Below, piece by piece: positions 12,906-26,300 of a stretch of 64,000 nt of DNA (the stretch's first letter is position 1; every line of letters starts with the position of its first letter). The notes below the pieces were generated by a model. It searched no databases. It saw only the letters and a program-made list of their open reading frames with translations, and was not told the origin of the DNA. Location: positions 124,001 to 188,000 of the forward strand of contig CAJNOL010000068.1 of the NCBI GenBank assembly GCA_905250125.1, given 5' to 3'. A program made the position numbers and the translations under genes. Source of the DNA: Rotaria sordida (taxonomy: Eukaryota; Rotifera; Eurotatoria; Philodinida; Philodinidae).

Positions 12906-15267
12906 TTTTGTTAGATAATTCCTGATTTTAAATCAATGAGGTAAACTTATTTCACAAAAAATGAATCTCAACATTAAATGAATGATTCCTCTCTCTTATA
13001 TACAAATAGAAACGAACAGAGCCAGAGAGTGAAAGAGAGAATTATAGAACAATGATTTTCCTTTCGTTTCTTCTTTATCCAATCTTTTTTCGACATTATA
13101 TACAACGGTCAACCATTCTACATTCAAATTTTAGCTACTGGAAAAATCTTAACTGACTAACGGATATATACAACAAAACGAAGAACACGAAAAAAAAAAG
13201 AAAATATGAGGTCATGCCCTCTCGTTTTCTTTCTCTTTATCTATAACAATAAACAATAACTATATTCAAGTTCATTTCCCATTTGTTTCCTATTCACGAT
13301 AATAATAAATGATTTTAATTCATTAATTTTCCTAATAAGATAATACAATTAAATAATAATCTTGTTTGAATTTAAAAGTGAATGGTGTAGATGTGATCAT
13401 ACGATGTTGCAAGAACAATATCCAAGGATTATGTATATAAGAAAAATATTTTTAATTGAGTAGAAAATGTGCGTTAAACAAAACAAATGATTTTTTTTTG
13501 CTGTTATCATTCCGGATATTGGTTCTATTGAAAAATTATTTAATAGAAGATTTTTATATATTTAATTCATTGATTGTGATAAAATAGATTTGTTGATAAA
13601 AGTTCAAGTAATATTAAGACGAAGGAAATATGCATTATAATGTTCGATTAAATAATTTAATTGAAATGCTGATTTGAAAAAAGATTAGTCTATTTTCATA
13701 TTATAATGAAAGATTATAGTTGATTACTAATTTTAATTTGTAACGAATATTATTAATTATCTCTCCTAATATAAATAAACTTATTGTCTGTAATGATGTC
13801 AATAGATAAGATAATTCACTTCAATAGAATATTTCCACATCTAATTTTAATAATTACTTCTTCAATCGTCAAAACAAAAGTTCAAATTCTTTTTAATAGA
13901 ATAGTAATAGATATTGTCAGGTTATTTAGTACATAGTAGAGTTTAGTGGCCTCTGTTGACGAATTTCCTTTCTTTTTTTGCTTTGTAAGTATTGTTGAAT
14001 TGTTTGACCAATGTTCATTTTATAATTTTTATCTGTTTATTTGTTTGTATTTGTTCAATTGACTTGTTTGCTCGTCTTTCACAACATAAAGGTATTCAAA
14101 CAGGAAGAGACAATATGTATTTTGTGTTAGAGAGAACGAAAAAAACAAAACGTCGATTATGTTAATAAATATTTACTTAATAAAAAAAAAACAAAGAAAT
14201 ATTTTCAATGAGATACTCAGAGTTAAAAATTTATCAAACCGTATCATTATGAAAGGCAGATTAAATTAATTTTTTTTCTCTATATAATGTCATCAGACCG
14301 AATTTAATAAACAAGTTGTTTATGATCTTTGATCGTTTGTAGAGAAGTTTTTTTTTGTTGTTACTTTATGTGTTGATTCTATTGAGAAAAAGAACCTTCT
14401 CTTCTTCTTAATTGATTGGGGCAAACGTTTTGCGCTTGTTATGTTTTACAAAATGCCATTCAAATAGAAAAAACGTACTTAGTTGATCCTTTTTTGTTAA
14501 AAAGATCAAAAATATATTATAGAATTTTATCGAAAATATTTGTAAAAGATGATTTAAACCTTAGAATATAATGTCTATTGGGAAATTCTTTTGCCATTTT
14601 TATCTATTCAGAAAAAAAATCTATTTAACAACACAGGTTTGTTTATGTTTTTCGAATTTGATAACGTAAGAATGAACTACTATTAATTAATCAAAAAAAA
14701 AAGAATAAATAAATATTCAATGAGTTTTTATTATGATCAATATGAACTATTTTTCTAATTCAAAAAAAAATAATTCGATTCCGAGAGAGAATTAATTTTT
14801 TATATGAAAATCAAAGATTATTGACTTCTAGAAACAACGATATTTATTTCTAATAGAATACATATTCTCTGTCACCTATTCAGACAATACTTTTACTCAC
14901 CTTATAACGCTATATTAAATCTTTAGTTAAACTATTTCTTGTTCGAAGTCTTGTATGTTAGACTAATTAGTTTAATCTGAGATGAAATCATTCATTATTA
15001 TGAACAGTTGCATGAATATGTGATAGTGAAAAACCTTCAAAATGGTCTATAAAAATATATTACGATATGGAAAAAAAATAATGACTGAAAGTTGCGAAAG
15101 AGTTTCCGGATATCTTCTAAGAATTTTGTGGCTTTGAGCAAACATTTTCGATAAAATTCTTTGATATATATTTTAGTAGAGAATATAGCTCGTTCTAATA
15201 AAAATAAAATAAACGCAGAAGTTTTTACCAAAGTGTTTATTTTTTATATATTAAATTAATATTTCTA
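12906..15267. other. Intergenic, divergent promoters expected
   Basis: This 2.4-kb A+T-rich stretch lies between the divergently transcribed claudin-like and M48 genes. It has homopolymer runs and a polypurine patch near 13020-13040. The minus-strand frame at 15037-15231 is F/I/K-rich and unsupported. No repeat or RNA gene was recognised. Confidence 0.5.
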
Positions 15268-16287
15268 ATGAATCAATTTAAAGTTTTTTTAGGATCATCT
15301 GAAATAAAAATGCCAATAAAACTTGAACGAAAACATGCTCTTCCAATGACATTGGTTCCAATAATGATGGCACTTGGATTTGTTCTTTTTAAATTATATA
15401 CAGCAAGTAAAATAACCAATCCTGAAACTGGTCGAGTATCTCGAATTAATCTTAAACCTGAACAAGAACTTCAATTAGGTATAGAAGCTTATGCTCAAGT
15501 AAAAAAAGATGAAGCATCAAAAATTATTCAAAGTGGACGTGACGTTGATTTAGTTAAACGAGTTACAACTAAACTTGCAGCAGCAGCTGCTCAAAGGGCA
15601 ACTGTTCATTACAATTGGGAAGTATGCATCTCAAATTTTATTTTATAGAAATCATTATCTTATTTTTAAAAATTTTTGTTTTCCATCTATTAGGTCAGTG
15701 TTGTTCAATCACATGAAAAAAATGCTTTTTGTTTACCTGGTGGAAAAATTGTCGTTTATACTGGCATTATTCCAATAGCACAAAATGAAGCAGGATTAGC
15801 TACTGTACTTGGTCATGAAATGGCTCATGCTACTTCAAGACATAGTGCCGAAAGACTTTTTCGTTCTGATATAACTCAAACTCTATTAGGTGGTGTACAA
15901 GGAAGTCTTGCTCAACTGGATCCAAGTCAAAAACAGGTTTTGTTCTTTTTTTATAGGTTTTTTTTATTTAGTTATTTATTTAATAAATCTGAATAGGCAG
16001 TAATGGCAGCATTAGGTGCTGGCGCAAAATATGGATCAGCATTACCATTTTCTCGTGAACAAGAATCTGAAGCCGATCATATTGGTTTATTGTATATGGC
16101 TCGTGCTGGTTATGATCCAAAAGAAGCAGTTGCTTTTTGGCAAAGAATGGATGAACAAATTGGTAAAGGTTCTCCACCAGAATTTCTTTCTGATCATCCA
16201 TCACACGGTAAACGTATTGAGCAACTAAGAAAATGGATGCCCGAAGCAGAACAAGAACTTGCTCATAATCGTGCACCGGCTGCATAA
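15268..16287 (+). CDS. M48-family zinc metallopeptidase, bacterial type
   Basis: Three exons (15268-15621, 15694-15936, 15997-16287), both junctions in phase 0, encode 295 residues. An N-terminal hydrophobic segment (about residues 27-43, TLVPIMMALGFVLFKLY) looks like a signal anchor. The catalytic HExxH is HEMAH at 159-163. The third zinc ligand is E224 in QESEAD, followed by GYDPKEAVAFWQRM and the conserved C-terminal DHPSHGKRIEQL. These motifs are those of peptidase family M48, which includes mitochondrial OMA1 and bacterial periplasmic/membrane enzymes. The wording of the ESEAD and FWQRM blocks is closer to bacterial members as I know them than to animal OMA1, suggesting horizontal acquisition followed by intron gain. 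That is inference and needs a tree. An alternative start is the ATG at 15310. Confidence 0.9.
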
Positions 16288-17392
16288 AACGTTTTTTTTC
16301 TCTATAATCTAATTATATATATATACTACTTAATACGAATAACGAATTCTATCTTCATTAATGTAGTTTGTTTTCAATGCTTTGTTCCTTTTTCATATTT
16401 ACTTAGAGCAAAATTAGATTAGACATGAAATGTTACTTTTGATTATAATCAACATAAAATGTTTCTCTCATAAGTCATTATTATTTCATTTAATATTTGG
16501 TTTTTCTAAAACATTTTTTTATTTGCTCATATTAAATATAACTCATTTGTGGAATCTTTCGATAATTATCTTTTTAAATAAAGCGCTCTTCAAATTTTGT
16601 GCTTCGATGTAAAGAATAAATAATCATTTTATCTCAAGAAGTTATCTGGTATAATGAAAAATAAGAAATGATCACTCGATATGATTTTCATAATGAATTA
16701 ATAATTGATATTGTTGGTACTTGTCTATTTGCTCTTCTCTTTATGATTATTTATCTTCTCAATTCTTATACGGAATTTTCTTTCGATTCTGAATTACATT
16801 CATATGTTACTAATCAGAAAGAACAAGATAAAACTGAAAAAGTGACAAATACATCGATGATCACAAATTCATCTTTATCATTTCAATGATAACTATTAAA
16901 TTGATAATCTACTTTATTAAAATGAATTTTTGTCTAGATAAACTCGTTAAATATATTGACATGTATTGTACTTTTTTCTTGTTTAAAAAATAATCTAACA
17001 AAGAAATTTATCTTATATAGATATATCATAACAGATAAACTTTCAAATTGAACATGATTAAGAAACATTTTAGATTTATAATAAAACAAAAAAACTTTTT
17101 CAATAGAGATCGTCAAGAAAACCTTTCGAAAGGAAAAATAATTAAATACAAATTCTTTAATAGTTGTTCGATTTCTTTTCAAAGACTTTCTTTAGTTTTG
17201 ATTTCCATCGTTAGAATCTTTTACATTTATTTAATAAATATTTCTTTTGATGTATGTTTTTGCCAAAAAAAAAGACAATACTATTAAATCTACTCATCAT
17301 GATGATGATAACATTGTCTTATCTATCCTATTTCGTATACTATCCAAGTTCACAGTATGAAGGAAGAAAACTATTATAGATATGTAACTGTA
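16288..17392. other. Intergenic region with one small candidate frame
   Basis: This region covers the 3' flank of the M48 gene and A+T-rich filler up to the foldback element. Apart from the candidate frame at 16668-16889, nothing is supported. Overlapping frames at 16934-17287 on both strands look like chance. Confidence 0.45.
16668..16889 (+). CDS. Possible small single-pass membrane protein
   Basis: An open frame of 73 residues with one strong hydrophobic segment at about residues 12-31 (IDIVGTCLFALLFMIIYLL) and a polar Ser/Thr/Lys-rich tail. Codon choice is like that of the surrounding genes (many GNN and A/T-ending codons), which argues mildly for a real gene. There is no homology I recognise, no intron and no conserved cysteine pattern. 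It could equally be chance. Confidence 0.3.
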   Translation: MITRYDFHNELIIDIVGTCLFALLFMIIYLLNSYTEFSFDSELHSYVTNQKEQDKTEKVTNTSMITNSSLSFQ

Positions 17393-18004
17393 TAACTCCC
17401 CCCTCCCCGGACAAAAAAACCGCCTTTTCACATTTCATTTTTTCACCACATAATACACTGTATTAAAAAAACAAAATATACCACAAGGTGCAACGTGAAA
17501 AGAACTACAACCTACAAAAGACAGCTTGTTTTATAGTTGCACTTTTTGTTTTCAAAATGAACAAAATTCGAAGGCACTAGTTTTTGACTTTTCGAAAAAA
17601 AAAGAAGCTTTTGGTACTTGACCAAATTCGTTTTTATCATCTTTTCATCATCTGATATGCTTTATTAAAGAAACAAAATACACCGCAAGATGCAGCGTGA
17701 AAAGCTCTAGAATTTACAATGAACAGCTTATTTTATAGTTGTAGTTTTTCGTCTTCAAAATGAATAAAATTCTATGCGGTTAATTGTACCAAAAACTTCT
17801 TTTTTTCGAAAAGTCAAAAACTAGTGCCTTCAAATTTTGTTCATTTTGAAAACAAAAAGTGCGACTATAAAATAAGCTGACTTTTATAGAGTGTAGTTCT
17901 TTTCACGCTGCATCTTGTAGTATGTTTTGTTTTTTAATACAGTGTATTATGTCGTGAAAAAATGAAATGCAAAAAGACGGTTTTTTTGTCAGCGGAGGAG
18001 TTTA
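17393..18004. mobile_element. Foldback (MITE-like) element with an internal direct copy
   Basis: The left arm (about 17393-17620) and right arm (about 17785-18004) are inverted copies of each other. They share the terminal block ending in GACAAAAAAACCG on the left and its reverse complement on the right. Between them, 17654-17779 repeats part of the left arm (about 17451-17572) in the same orientation, so the order is arm, direct copy, inverted arm. No open frame for a transposase exists inside. Ends are imperfect (actccccc... versus ...ggaggagt) and I could not settle a target-site duplication. The element is nonautonomous and somewhat diverged. Confidence 0.75.
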
Positions 18005-19028
18005 GCAAATTGGTTATATATTTTTTTTTACTGTATGTGCTTTGATTTATGCTATTTGATGAGTTAGCTTTGATTTTCTATTTTTGGATATATTCTAATA
18101 ATTGCTTATGAAATAACTATTTAAAAAAAACTTTATGAAATTATCATCCTGTATTAATGTTAATTCCTTTGTAAGAAACTTTTTCTATTACCATCTTGAT
18201 TTGGAAAAGAGAAAGGTATGCATAGTGTGACAGCTGATATGGGATTTCAATTTGCGATTGTAATGCGTAAAAATATCAAAAAAACAAGATCTTTTAGTCT
18301 TATTCATATGAATTCAGTCGAATTTCGAATATGCGAAAAAGTAGAAAAAAAATCTATAATAGTGACAATGCTTAACAAAGTAGCTAAAGTGATTAATTTA
18401 AACACGAGTTCAGAAAGTCAAGACATATTAAATTCCATAAATGATAAAACTTGAATCTTTCCTCAGCATATTTTTACCGTTGTCTCAGAAAGTCTAGTCG
18501 AAAATCACCGAGGATATTTATGCATCATATACTATCGAGCACAGTATTTCGATAACAAATTTAACTTTCAGTATAACTAGTGCTTACAACAATTTATTGC
18601 GCTTTAATATCATAATTATAAAACAACTACGTGATGGAATGTACACTTGTGTTTAATGACCACAACCATCTGATACCCGTACTCCTCTAAATAAATATTA
18701 AATTTTTTTTTCATTAATTATTCAATGTCCCAATCAATTCAAAAAATTATAGCAAAAATTCGTATTCATTGTAGAAGAAAAAACAAAGAAAAGACTCATT
18801 ATTATGGGAATCTTTCGAATTTCATGCGATAACAATATTGTTTATTAAAAATTACAAAGAAAGCTATTCCGATCTCAATAGAATTCCAAACTCGCCTGCA
18901 TATAGATCGAAAAATTTGATCTTATCGGATAAAAACCTCTCAATGACTCTTGAACTTCAAAGAAAAATCTCCTGATTTTTCTCCTGAAAAAACTACTTAT
19001 TTCTAAAATTTGAATTTGGTAAGTCTGC
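18005..19028. other. Stretch between two foldback elements
   Basis: No gene is recognised. The 78-residue + frame at 18218-18454 has no motif and no splice context. The stretch just before 19029 shares the composition of the second foldback element and may be its eroded flank. Confidence 0.4.
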
Positions 19029-19608
19029 TCTCTTACGAGGGAACATTCCCAAGTAATCCATTCCGTTTTGATTCATTCATATCTCATTCGATAGAATATA
19101 TTGAGGCAAGAAAAAGACTAAAAGATTTCGTCCCTTGATCTACTGGTGAAGAGTTATGACTGTTTTACTGAAACTTTACTTACAGATAGATTTTATAGTC
19201 ATTAGATAGTTCTGAAAGTTTCAATGAAAACGAATACATCTTTCAAGAGTTATTCAATTTTCAAAAAAAGAACAGCTGTTTACCATAGGAGGGCACAATA
19301 ATCCAATTTAGTTGGGCATTGAATATCTCGAGAAAGGCATGTTCGTTTTCGATGAAACTTTCAGAACTATCTAGTGACTATAAAATCTATCTATAGGTAA
19401 AATTTCAGCTCGAAACTCTTCATTTTGAGTTTTTCTGAAATGTCTGACTCACAGTAAAAATTTCAGTAAAACAGCCATAACTCTTCATCAGTAGGCCAAA
19501 GGCACGAATTCTTTTAGGCTTTTTCTTATCTCAGTATACTCTATCGAATCAAGTATGAATGAATCAAAACGAAGCGGATCACTTGGGAATATTCTCTCGT
19601 GAGAGGTC
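19029..19608. mobile_element. Second foldback element with long inverted arms
   Basis: The left arm (about 19029-19245) and right arm (about 19330-19608) are inverted copies. Termini read CTCTTACGAGGGAACATTC on the left and GAATATTCTCTCGTGAGAG on the right. Shared inner blocks include the GAAGAGTTATGACTG and GATAGATTTTATAGTCA stretches. The right arm carries roughly 70 bp that the left lacks, so one arm has been trimmed. No coding capacity is seen. Its family differs from that of the element at 17393-18004. Confidence 0.7.
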
Positions 19609-21126
19609 CCTCGGACTCTGTGATTATGGGTTGTTAATGCAGACGTGAAGTGTTGGATGTAGGTTGAGCATGAGTTGTCAATGTGGATCTATGTATGAGT
19701 GTGGTCAAGGGTTTGGGTATAATTGGATCTAATTTTCGTCTATAGGTCACAGCCATCTACATACCTAAACTTCTCCAAATCCGACATCTATGCAACCCGA
19801 CAAAAATTAATAGTTCATGAATAAGCAGATGTTTAGTTAAAAATTGAAATAAGCATCACAGATGAATAATCGTTGCATGGAAATAATATGACAGAGTTAT
19901 TATCCTGACATCGTCTTACCTATTGATTTTTCAACTTAGCAAAGAAATTCTTTCAGTCAATGCAAATTTGCTCTAATTCGTCCATACTTGTTGTTATTAT
20001 ACGACTATCTCTGTCTTTCGTGATATGCAGATAAATTCTGATGTATTATACTCATCAAATACATCTATAGAATGAGTTTATTAAGATATATATTTTTTTT
20101 TGAGCATCATCATGATAATCTCTTACCTCATAAAACGAGGTTTTTACTGAAAATACAAATTTCAATATTTATTTCCACTTATTTACAAAAGAAACTCGGT
20201 TTTCAATAAAAAAAAAGAGATACTACGTTCTGGCGTGTTTATAAAAATTCGGTTTTTTTCAGGAGACGAGCGATAAAAAAAACCTATTCATTTAAAAGCA
20301 TAAAAATAAAAGCATTCAAACAATGTTTTAAATAGCATCGATTTAGGGAAAAAAAGCGCGCTTCATAAACACCCAAATCAAAGAATACGAATTGGTTTTG
20401 GTAAAAACCCTGTGATAGGACTCACTGGCTGGTTCTGCATCGTTACGATCAGAGCTAGAAAAATCCGAGTGTCGGATTCCAATTTTCAAATTTCTATAAT
20501 GTTCTAAATTTTTTCGGCGGAAATGGCGGATCTCCACCAGAATCTCAAGGATACAGACGCCGGAATAAGCGAATTGGACCTGTCTAAATGGTGTTCTTTT
20601 GTGTAGTATTTTAAGTTGAAAAAATACCTTGCAAATAGAAACAATGCATTTCAAATCGTTGTAAATAAAGTAGAATATGTTTACATGTAAAAATAGGGAT
20701 AGGTTTTTTTTCTTTCTAAAAGTTGATGTCGGAACGCTATTTTGTACAAAATGAGTTTTCATCAACAATCATTCACAATTATGTATCAAGAAAGCAACAA
20801 TATTGAGGTAAGAACATCGTTGATTTATTGAGAGGAATCTCGTGTACAACATATAAACCTTCAATAGGTGTCTTTAGTCTATGATAGAGTATTGCGTAAC
20901 AGCAGATGAGTCAATATGATTATTTTTTTTTCATTCGTTTCTTATGAGATATTGATAATCTTCATTCGTAAAAATAATGAATATCGATGCTAAGAAAAAA
21001 TCTTTATTTGGATTCTTCTGTAGAACGAGATACATAACAAAAATCTCATTTAGTGACATATTATCTTGTTTTCTTTTTGTAAGAATAAATATGAACTAAC
21101 AACAAAAAGAGAAAAATGAAAAGTTT
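19609..21126. other. Stretch upstream of the eRF3 3' end, with a GC-richer patch
   Basis: Mostly A+T-rich filler. About 20340-20620 has clearly higher G+C than its surroundings and contains a minus frame of 141 residues (20343-20768) with no motif and no matching exon structure. It resembles the body of an old repeat more than a gene. Confidence 0.4.
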
Positions 21127-23319
21127 TCACTCAATAATCTTGAGAACTTTTCCAACAGCAACGGTTCGACCTTCATCACGTAATGTAAATCGACCAAGTT
21201 GAGGAAAATGTTTAAATGGTTCCATACAAATAGCTTGACCAGCTTGTGATAATTCAAATCTTGCAATGCCTACTTGATCTTGTTTTATAAATCTTGGATG
21301 TTCTTGAGTTCTGTCACCAGTTTTACGATCAATTAATGTTATCAGTTTTTTTAATTGAACTTCTGCAACAGCAGCATGAATATGAAGAACAGCTGAATAA
21401 CCTGGACATATTATTGATTTATGTTCCAGGATAGCAATCTAGTTTACACACACAAAACAAAAAAAAAATATATTTCATCAATATTTTTTATGTGAGATTT
21501 TACTTGAGCATCGAAAACTCTTCCGACTCCACATGGTTCTTGTTGAGTATCGCAAAGAATAAATCCGATTGAGATTTCCTAACAAAATTTCAATAAAAAT
21601 AAAAATAATAATAATAATCGATAAGAAGATAATTAATTTACTTCTTCTTCGACATTTTTTAATTTAAGTCTAACATTTTCTCCACATACACAAGAATCAG
21701 TTTCAATGTCTTCATAATAGATATTTGTAACTTCAACACGTGTTCGGTTTGGCATAAGTACACATCGATCACCGACACGACAACATCCTGATTCAATTTT
21801 TCCCATAACAATAGTACCCATTTCCTAAAATAAATGTTTTCTATTTTTATACTATAAAAATATAAATTCATACTTTGTATCGTTCAACAATGGGCATTCG
21901 AAGTGGACCATCAATACTACGATTAAATGATGGTACACTATCCAAATATTCAATAAAAGTTGGTCCTCTATAGATAAGAAATAATATTTTTAGTTTTATT
22001 TTTATTATTTTCTCTAAATATAATAACTTACTTATACCAAGGTAAAATTTGATCTCCAGGATGTTCTTTAAGTAAAGCTCCACTCATTCCACTACATGGC
22101 ATAAAAATTGTATCTTCACCAGGTTTAAAACCACATTTTTTAAGATAAGGTGTTAATTTATCACGAATTTCTTCATATCGAGCTTGATCCCAATTAACAG
22201 TTGGATCATCCATTTTATTAATAAGAACAACTAAATAACGAACACCAGCTGTTTTAACTAACATAGCATGTTCACGTGTTTGACCACCACGTTCAAATCC
22301 TGTTTCAAATTCACCTTTACGAGCAGAAATAACCTAAAATTTAATTTCTATATTTCAAAAGATTTATTCGAAAAAAACAAAAGTTCTATTTACAAGAATA
22401 GCAATATCTGCTTGAGCTGCACCACCAATCATATTTGGAACAAAACATTTATGACCAGGTGCATCAAGAATAATAAAGTGTTTTTTTTCAGTTTCAAACC
22501 AAGCTCGACCAACTTCAACAGTTTTTCCTTTTTCTCTTTCTTCTTCATTTGTATCTAATGCCCATGATAAATACCAAGATTCACGAGATTTTTCACGAGC
22601 TTCATTTTGATATTTTTCTAATGTTCGTTTATCAACTTGTCCTGTTAAAAACCTTAAAATAAAACAAAACAAAAAAAAAATAAGAATCATTTATTTAATT
22701 TTTTTAATTAAATAAAATTTACATAAGTTGTCCACCGATAGTTGATTTTCCAGCATCGACATGTCCACAAAAAACAATATTAACAGGCTCTTTTTTTCTT
22801 ACAATATCTCGTTTAATAACAATATTTTTCTTTTCTTTTGGAACTGTTGAACTAGCAGCTAAAGTTGTTTTATTTACTGTTGTTGTTGTTGGCATTGTTG
22901 TTGAATCATCCATCATTCCTAAATATTCATATAAAGAAAATTAAAAAAAATATATAAATTATTGAAAACGAACTTTCATTTTGATCATCAGCAAGTTCAT
23001 CTTCTTCTCTAGTTGGAAAATCTTCTTTTATTTTTTGTTGACCATTTGATTCGATTTGATTTGTGATTATATTTAATTTTTGAGCTAGATTACTTTCAGT
23101 TTCATGTGTATGTCGAACAACAACAGGTGTTGATGGAGGAGTTTTAGGTAGTGGTGGCGTTGGGACACTTGGTGCTTTTGAACCAAATGAAAGTCCCGTA
23201 CCAAATGAAGGAATAAATTCAACGGCATTGACATTTAAGCCAGAAAATTTTGATGCTGCTGTTGATACTGATGGGTTTTCTTCTTCTTGTTGATCCCAAT
23301 TAGTTGGTGGTTCGTCCAT
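21127..23319 (-). CDS. GSPT1: Eukaryotic peptide chain release factor GTP-binding subunit (eRF3)
   Basis: Eight exons (23319-22974, 22918-22723, 22652-22394, 22333-22032, 21967-21874, 21824-21642, 21578-21504, 21438-21127) join without frame conflict to 588 residues. eRF3 is a cytosolic translational GTPase that forms the termination complex with eRF1 and helps release the finished peptide. The N-terminal third is low complexity and holds a PAM2 motif at about residues 28-39 ([12 protein letters not shown]), which in vertebrate eRF3 binds the MLLE domain of poly(A)-binding protein. The GTPase domain follows: G1 GHVDAGKST (about 167-175), G3 DAPGH, G4 NKMD, and the switch I block [15 protein letters not shown]. 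The two beta-barrel domains end with [16 protein letters not shown]. Length fits animal GSPT proteins. TVEVG rather than TIEVG separates it from the Hbs1/EF-1A group. Confidence 0.95.
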
Positions 23320-26300
23320 TTTTTATTTTTCAAAGTTTTACTAAATCGAATCTATTTGAATAGAAAAAAAAAGTACATTCGTTCTATTTATTTATGAAGA
23401 AAAATAATAATTTAAATGTAACAATCAATATTATCATTCATCGAAATACTATTATTAATGGTTAAAAGAAAACAACCAATGTCAGACGTTGTATAGCATA
23501 ATGCCTTCCTTTTTCTTTTTGTGTGCATCCAACAGAGGGCACAAACACAAATCTTTTTTTGTTCACAATGAAACTTATCTAATGATATTTGTTTATTTGA
23601 ATAAAACAGTTTTTTTATTTTAAAATATAATGATAAATAGATATGTCCTATGAAGAAATGAAAATGTTCGAGTCGTGATCAATTATACGAATAAAGCAGT
23701 CAAATGATTGAGTATCCTTTGGGAAAAAGAGATTTATTTTGTAAAAGCGAATAAATAATGAGTATCTAGAAATTGATAATAAATGAAGGATTCTATATGA
23801 TGATTAGTATTTGTTTTGATTGTTAATTTAATAATTAAATAAAAGAAAAAAACATTGAAGTTTAAAATTCATATTTGATTAATTAAAATAAACAAGAGTT
23901 AAATTATTAATTTGAGAGAGAAACAAGAAGAAAAATAAAGAAAAACTTATTTCGAAATATATTTTATTTCTTTTCGAAAAGTAAAAAAGAAATATCATTT
24001 ATAAAAAAAAACAAAAAAAAAAGTATAATTGTCTGTAATAAACAAAAGAAACAAGTTAAATGATAATAGTTGATGGATTATCTTCAGTTGAATTAATTGT
24101 TTCATATTGTGTTGATTGAAATGTTAAATTAGGATTCATTTTATATTGTTGAAGAATTTTTTTTAATTTTTCTTTTTCATTTATTGATTCTTGTTGATAT
24201 TTAATTGCTAAATAAGGTTTTTCTTTTAATTCTTGTTTATTTTCATATAAAAATATTCGATTTAATAAATTAAAATCTTCTGTTAATGAATTTAGTGAAT
24301 TTTCTTGAAAGAAATCAAATCGTTGTTTATTTATTTTTGATCTTTGAAATTGATTTATAGTCGAATATCGATCATATTTTAATTTATTGATTAAATCATT
24401 GTCTGGTCTTATTAATAATTGAGTTTTTTCTTTGATATTTTTTTTACGATAACGACGACGATTAGTTTTACAATTTTGTTTATTTTGAGATTGTACATCT
24501 TTATTTAATTGATATTTATTAGTATGATTATTATGATCACAATATTCTTTTAAATAATTAAAATATCTTTCAATTACTTTATCATTATGATTATTAAATG
24601 AAAGTGGTTTTATTATTGATTTTTCATTAGTTTTTTTTATTTTAAATTCTTCTTCACAATTAATTAAATCTTTTTGATTACATTTCAAATTTTCTTCATT
24701 AATTCGATAAATTTTTAAATCATTTAAAGATAAACAACGACGATATTGAATTTGTTGAGAATATAAACGATTATGACGACAATTTGAACAATTTTCAAAT
24801 GCTAAACAAGATAAACTAGTAGAACTTTTTCTGATAAAATTATATTGATTTAAACATTTCTAGAGAGAAATTTTTTTTATTTCAATAAATAAAATTTCAA
24901 AACAAAAAAATAATGTTTACTTTATATATAAATTGATTATTTGTTTCGAAATCTGTATTTGAAGCAAGAATAATTCCACTATCAAATTTTTTTACAGTTT
25001 TTGGTGTTGTTAATTGAGATTCAATATTTGACAAATTTGTTTTTCTAGACTATTGAAAAAAAAATAAATAAAAGATTTGATTTAATTAAAAATAAATAAA
25101 ATCTATTACTTTAAATCGAATAATTTGTAATATAATCTGAGAAGTTTGATTAACAAGATAAATAGCTTGATGTCTATTTGTAACTCGATGATTATTTATT
25201 TTAATAATTTGATCACCAGCTTGAAGTTGTCCTTGATGATCAGCAAGACTTTTTTTCTCAACCTATTTAATATTTATTTAAATAATTAAATTCATATAAA
25301 ATATAAATTACTTGTTCAATATAAATATTTATTGTTGATGTTGATGTTATACCATAACATAGAGTTAAACCTAATCGTTGATTTGGATAATTACGATCAA
25401 GTATAACATCCTTTGACAAAAAAAATTTTCATTTATTAAATCGTTGTAATTATATTTTATGTCAATTTGTTTCGTTTTTATTATTATTTAATCAAACGAA
25501 TATATAGAAGATAAAACTCACTTTAATAATTATATCATTATTTATTGTTGGAGAATATTTATCAAATAATTGATTATCATTCGAATTATTTAATAAAGAT
25601 TCATAAGAAGAGTTTGTCATTGTTTGAATATCTTTATTATATTTGAATTTTGTTTCTGAACTAAAATAATAATATTTATTTACAAAATCTTATATTATAT
25701 TAATGATTTCAATACGAAAAAATCTTTTTTTCTTTGTTGTTTATTAATAATAAATAAAATTTCATAGATTGATATTCATTTGATTAAATTAAATATTCAA
25801 TTCATTGTTGTTAATTAGTTATTTTACATATGAGACAATAAAAATTAATAGTAAATTTCGTATTATCAAGAAAAGAAATACATCTAGATTAAGATTTTCA
25901 TTATAATAGATGTGTCTATTTTTCGCAAGATATAAAATAAGTATGATATAATTCATAATGGATATTGAAATTCAAAGAAGATTAACATTAGTCAATAGTA
26001 AAGAGAAAGTTAAATTTGACATAATGAAATAATAATGAAAAATGAAACTAAAATAAATCATCTAATTTATTTCTAATAAACGTTTTTGAAATTTCTATAA
26101 AAACTGTTCATTTACGGAGAAAAAAATGCTGATCGTACTGATATCTACATCAAACAGTTCTGATATGTTTCAAACATTTTCGTTTATTTTTAAAATCTTT
26201 ATTGAGTTATTTGTTGAAATAATTCTTATTTGAATATGAGACAAAGTTAAAATGAAAAAAAGGAAATTACTATTTTAAAGCTCATAAGAGATTTTATTTT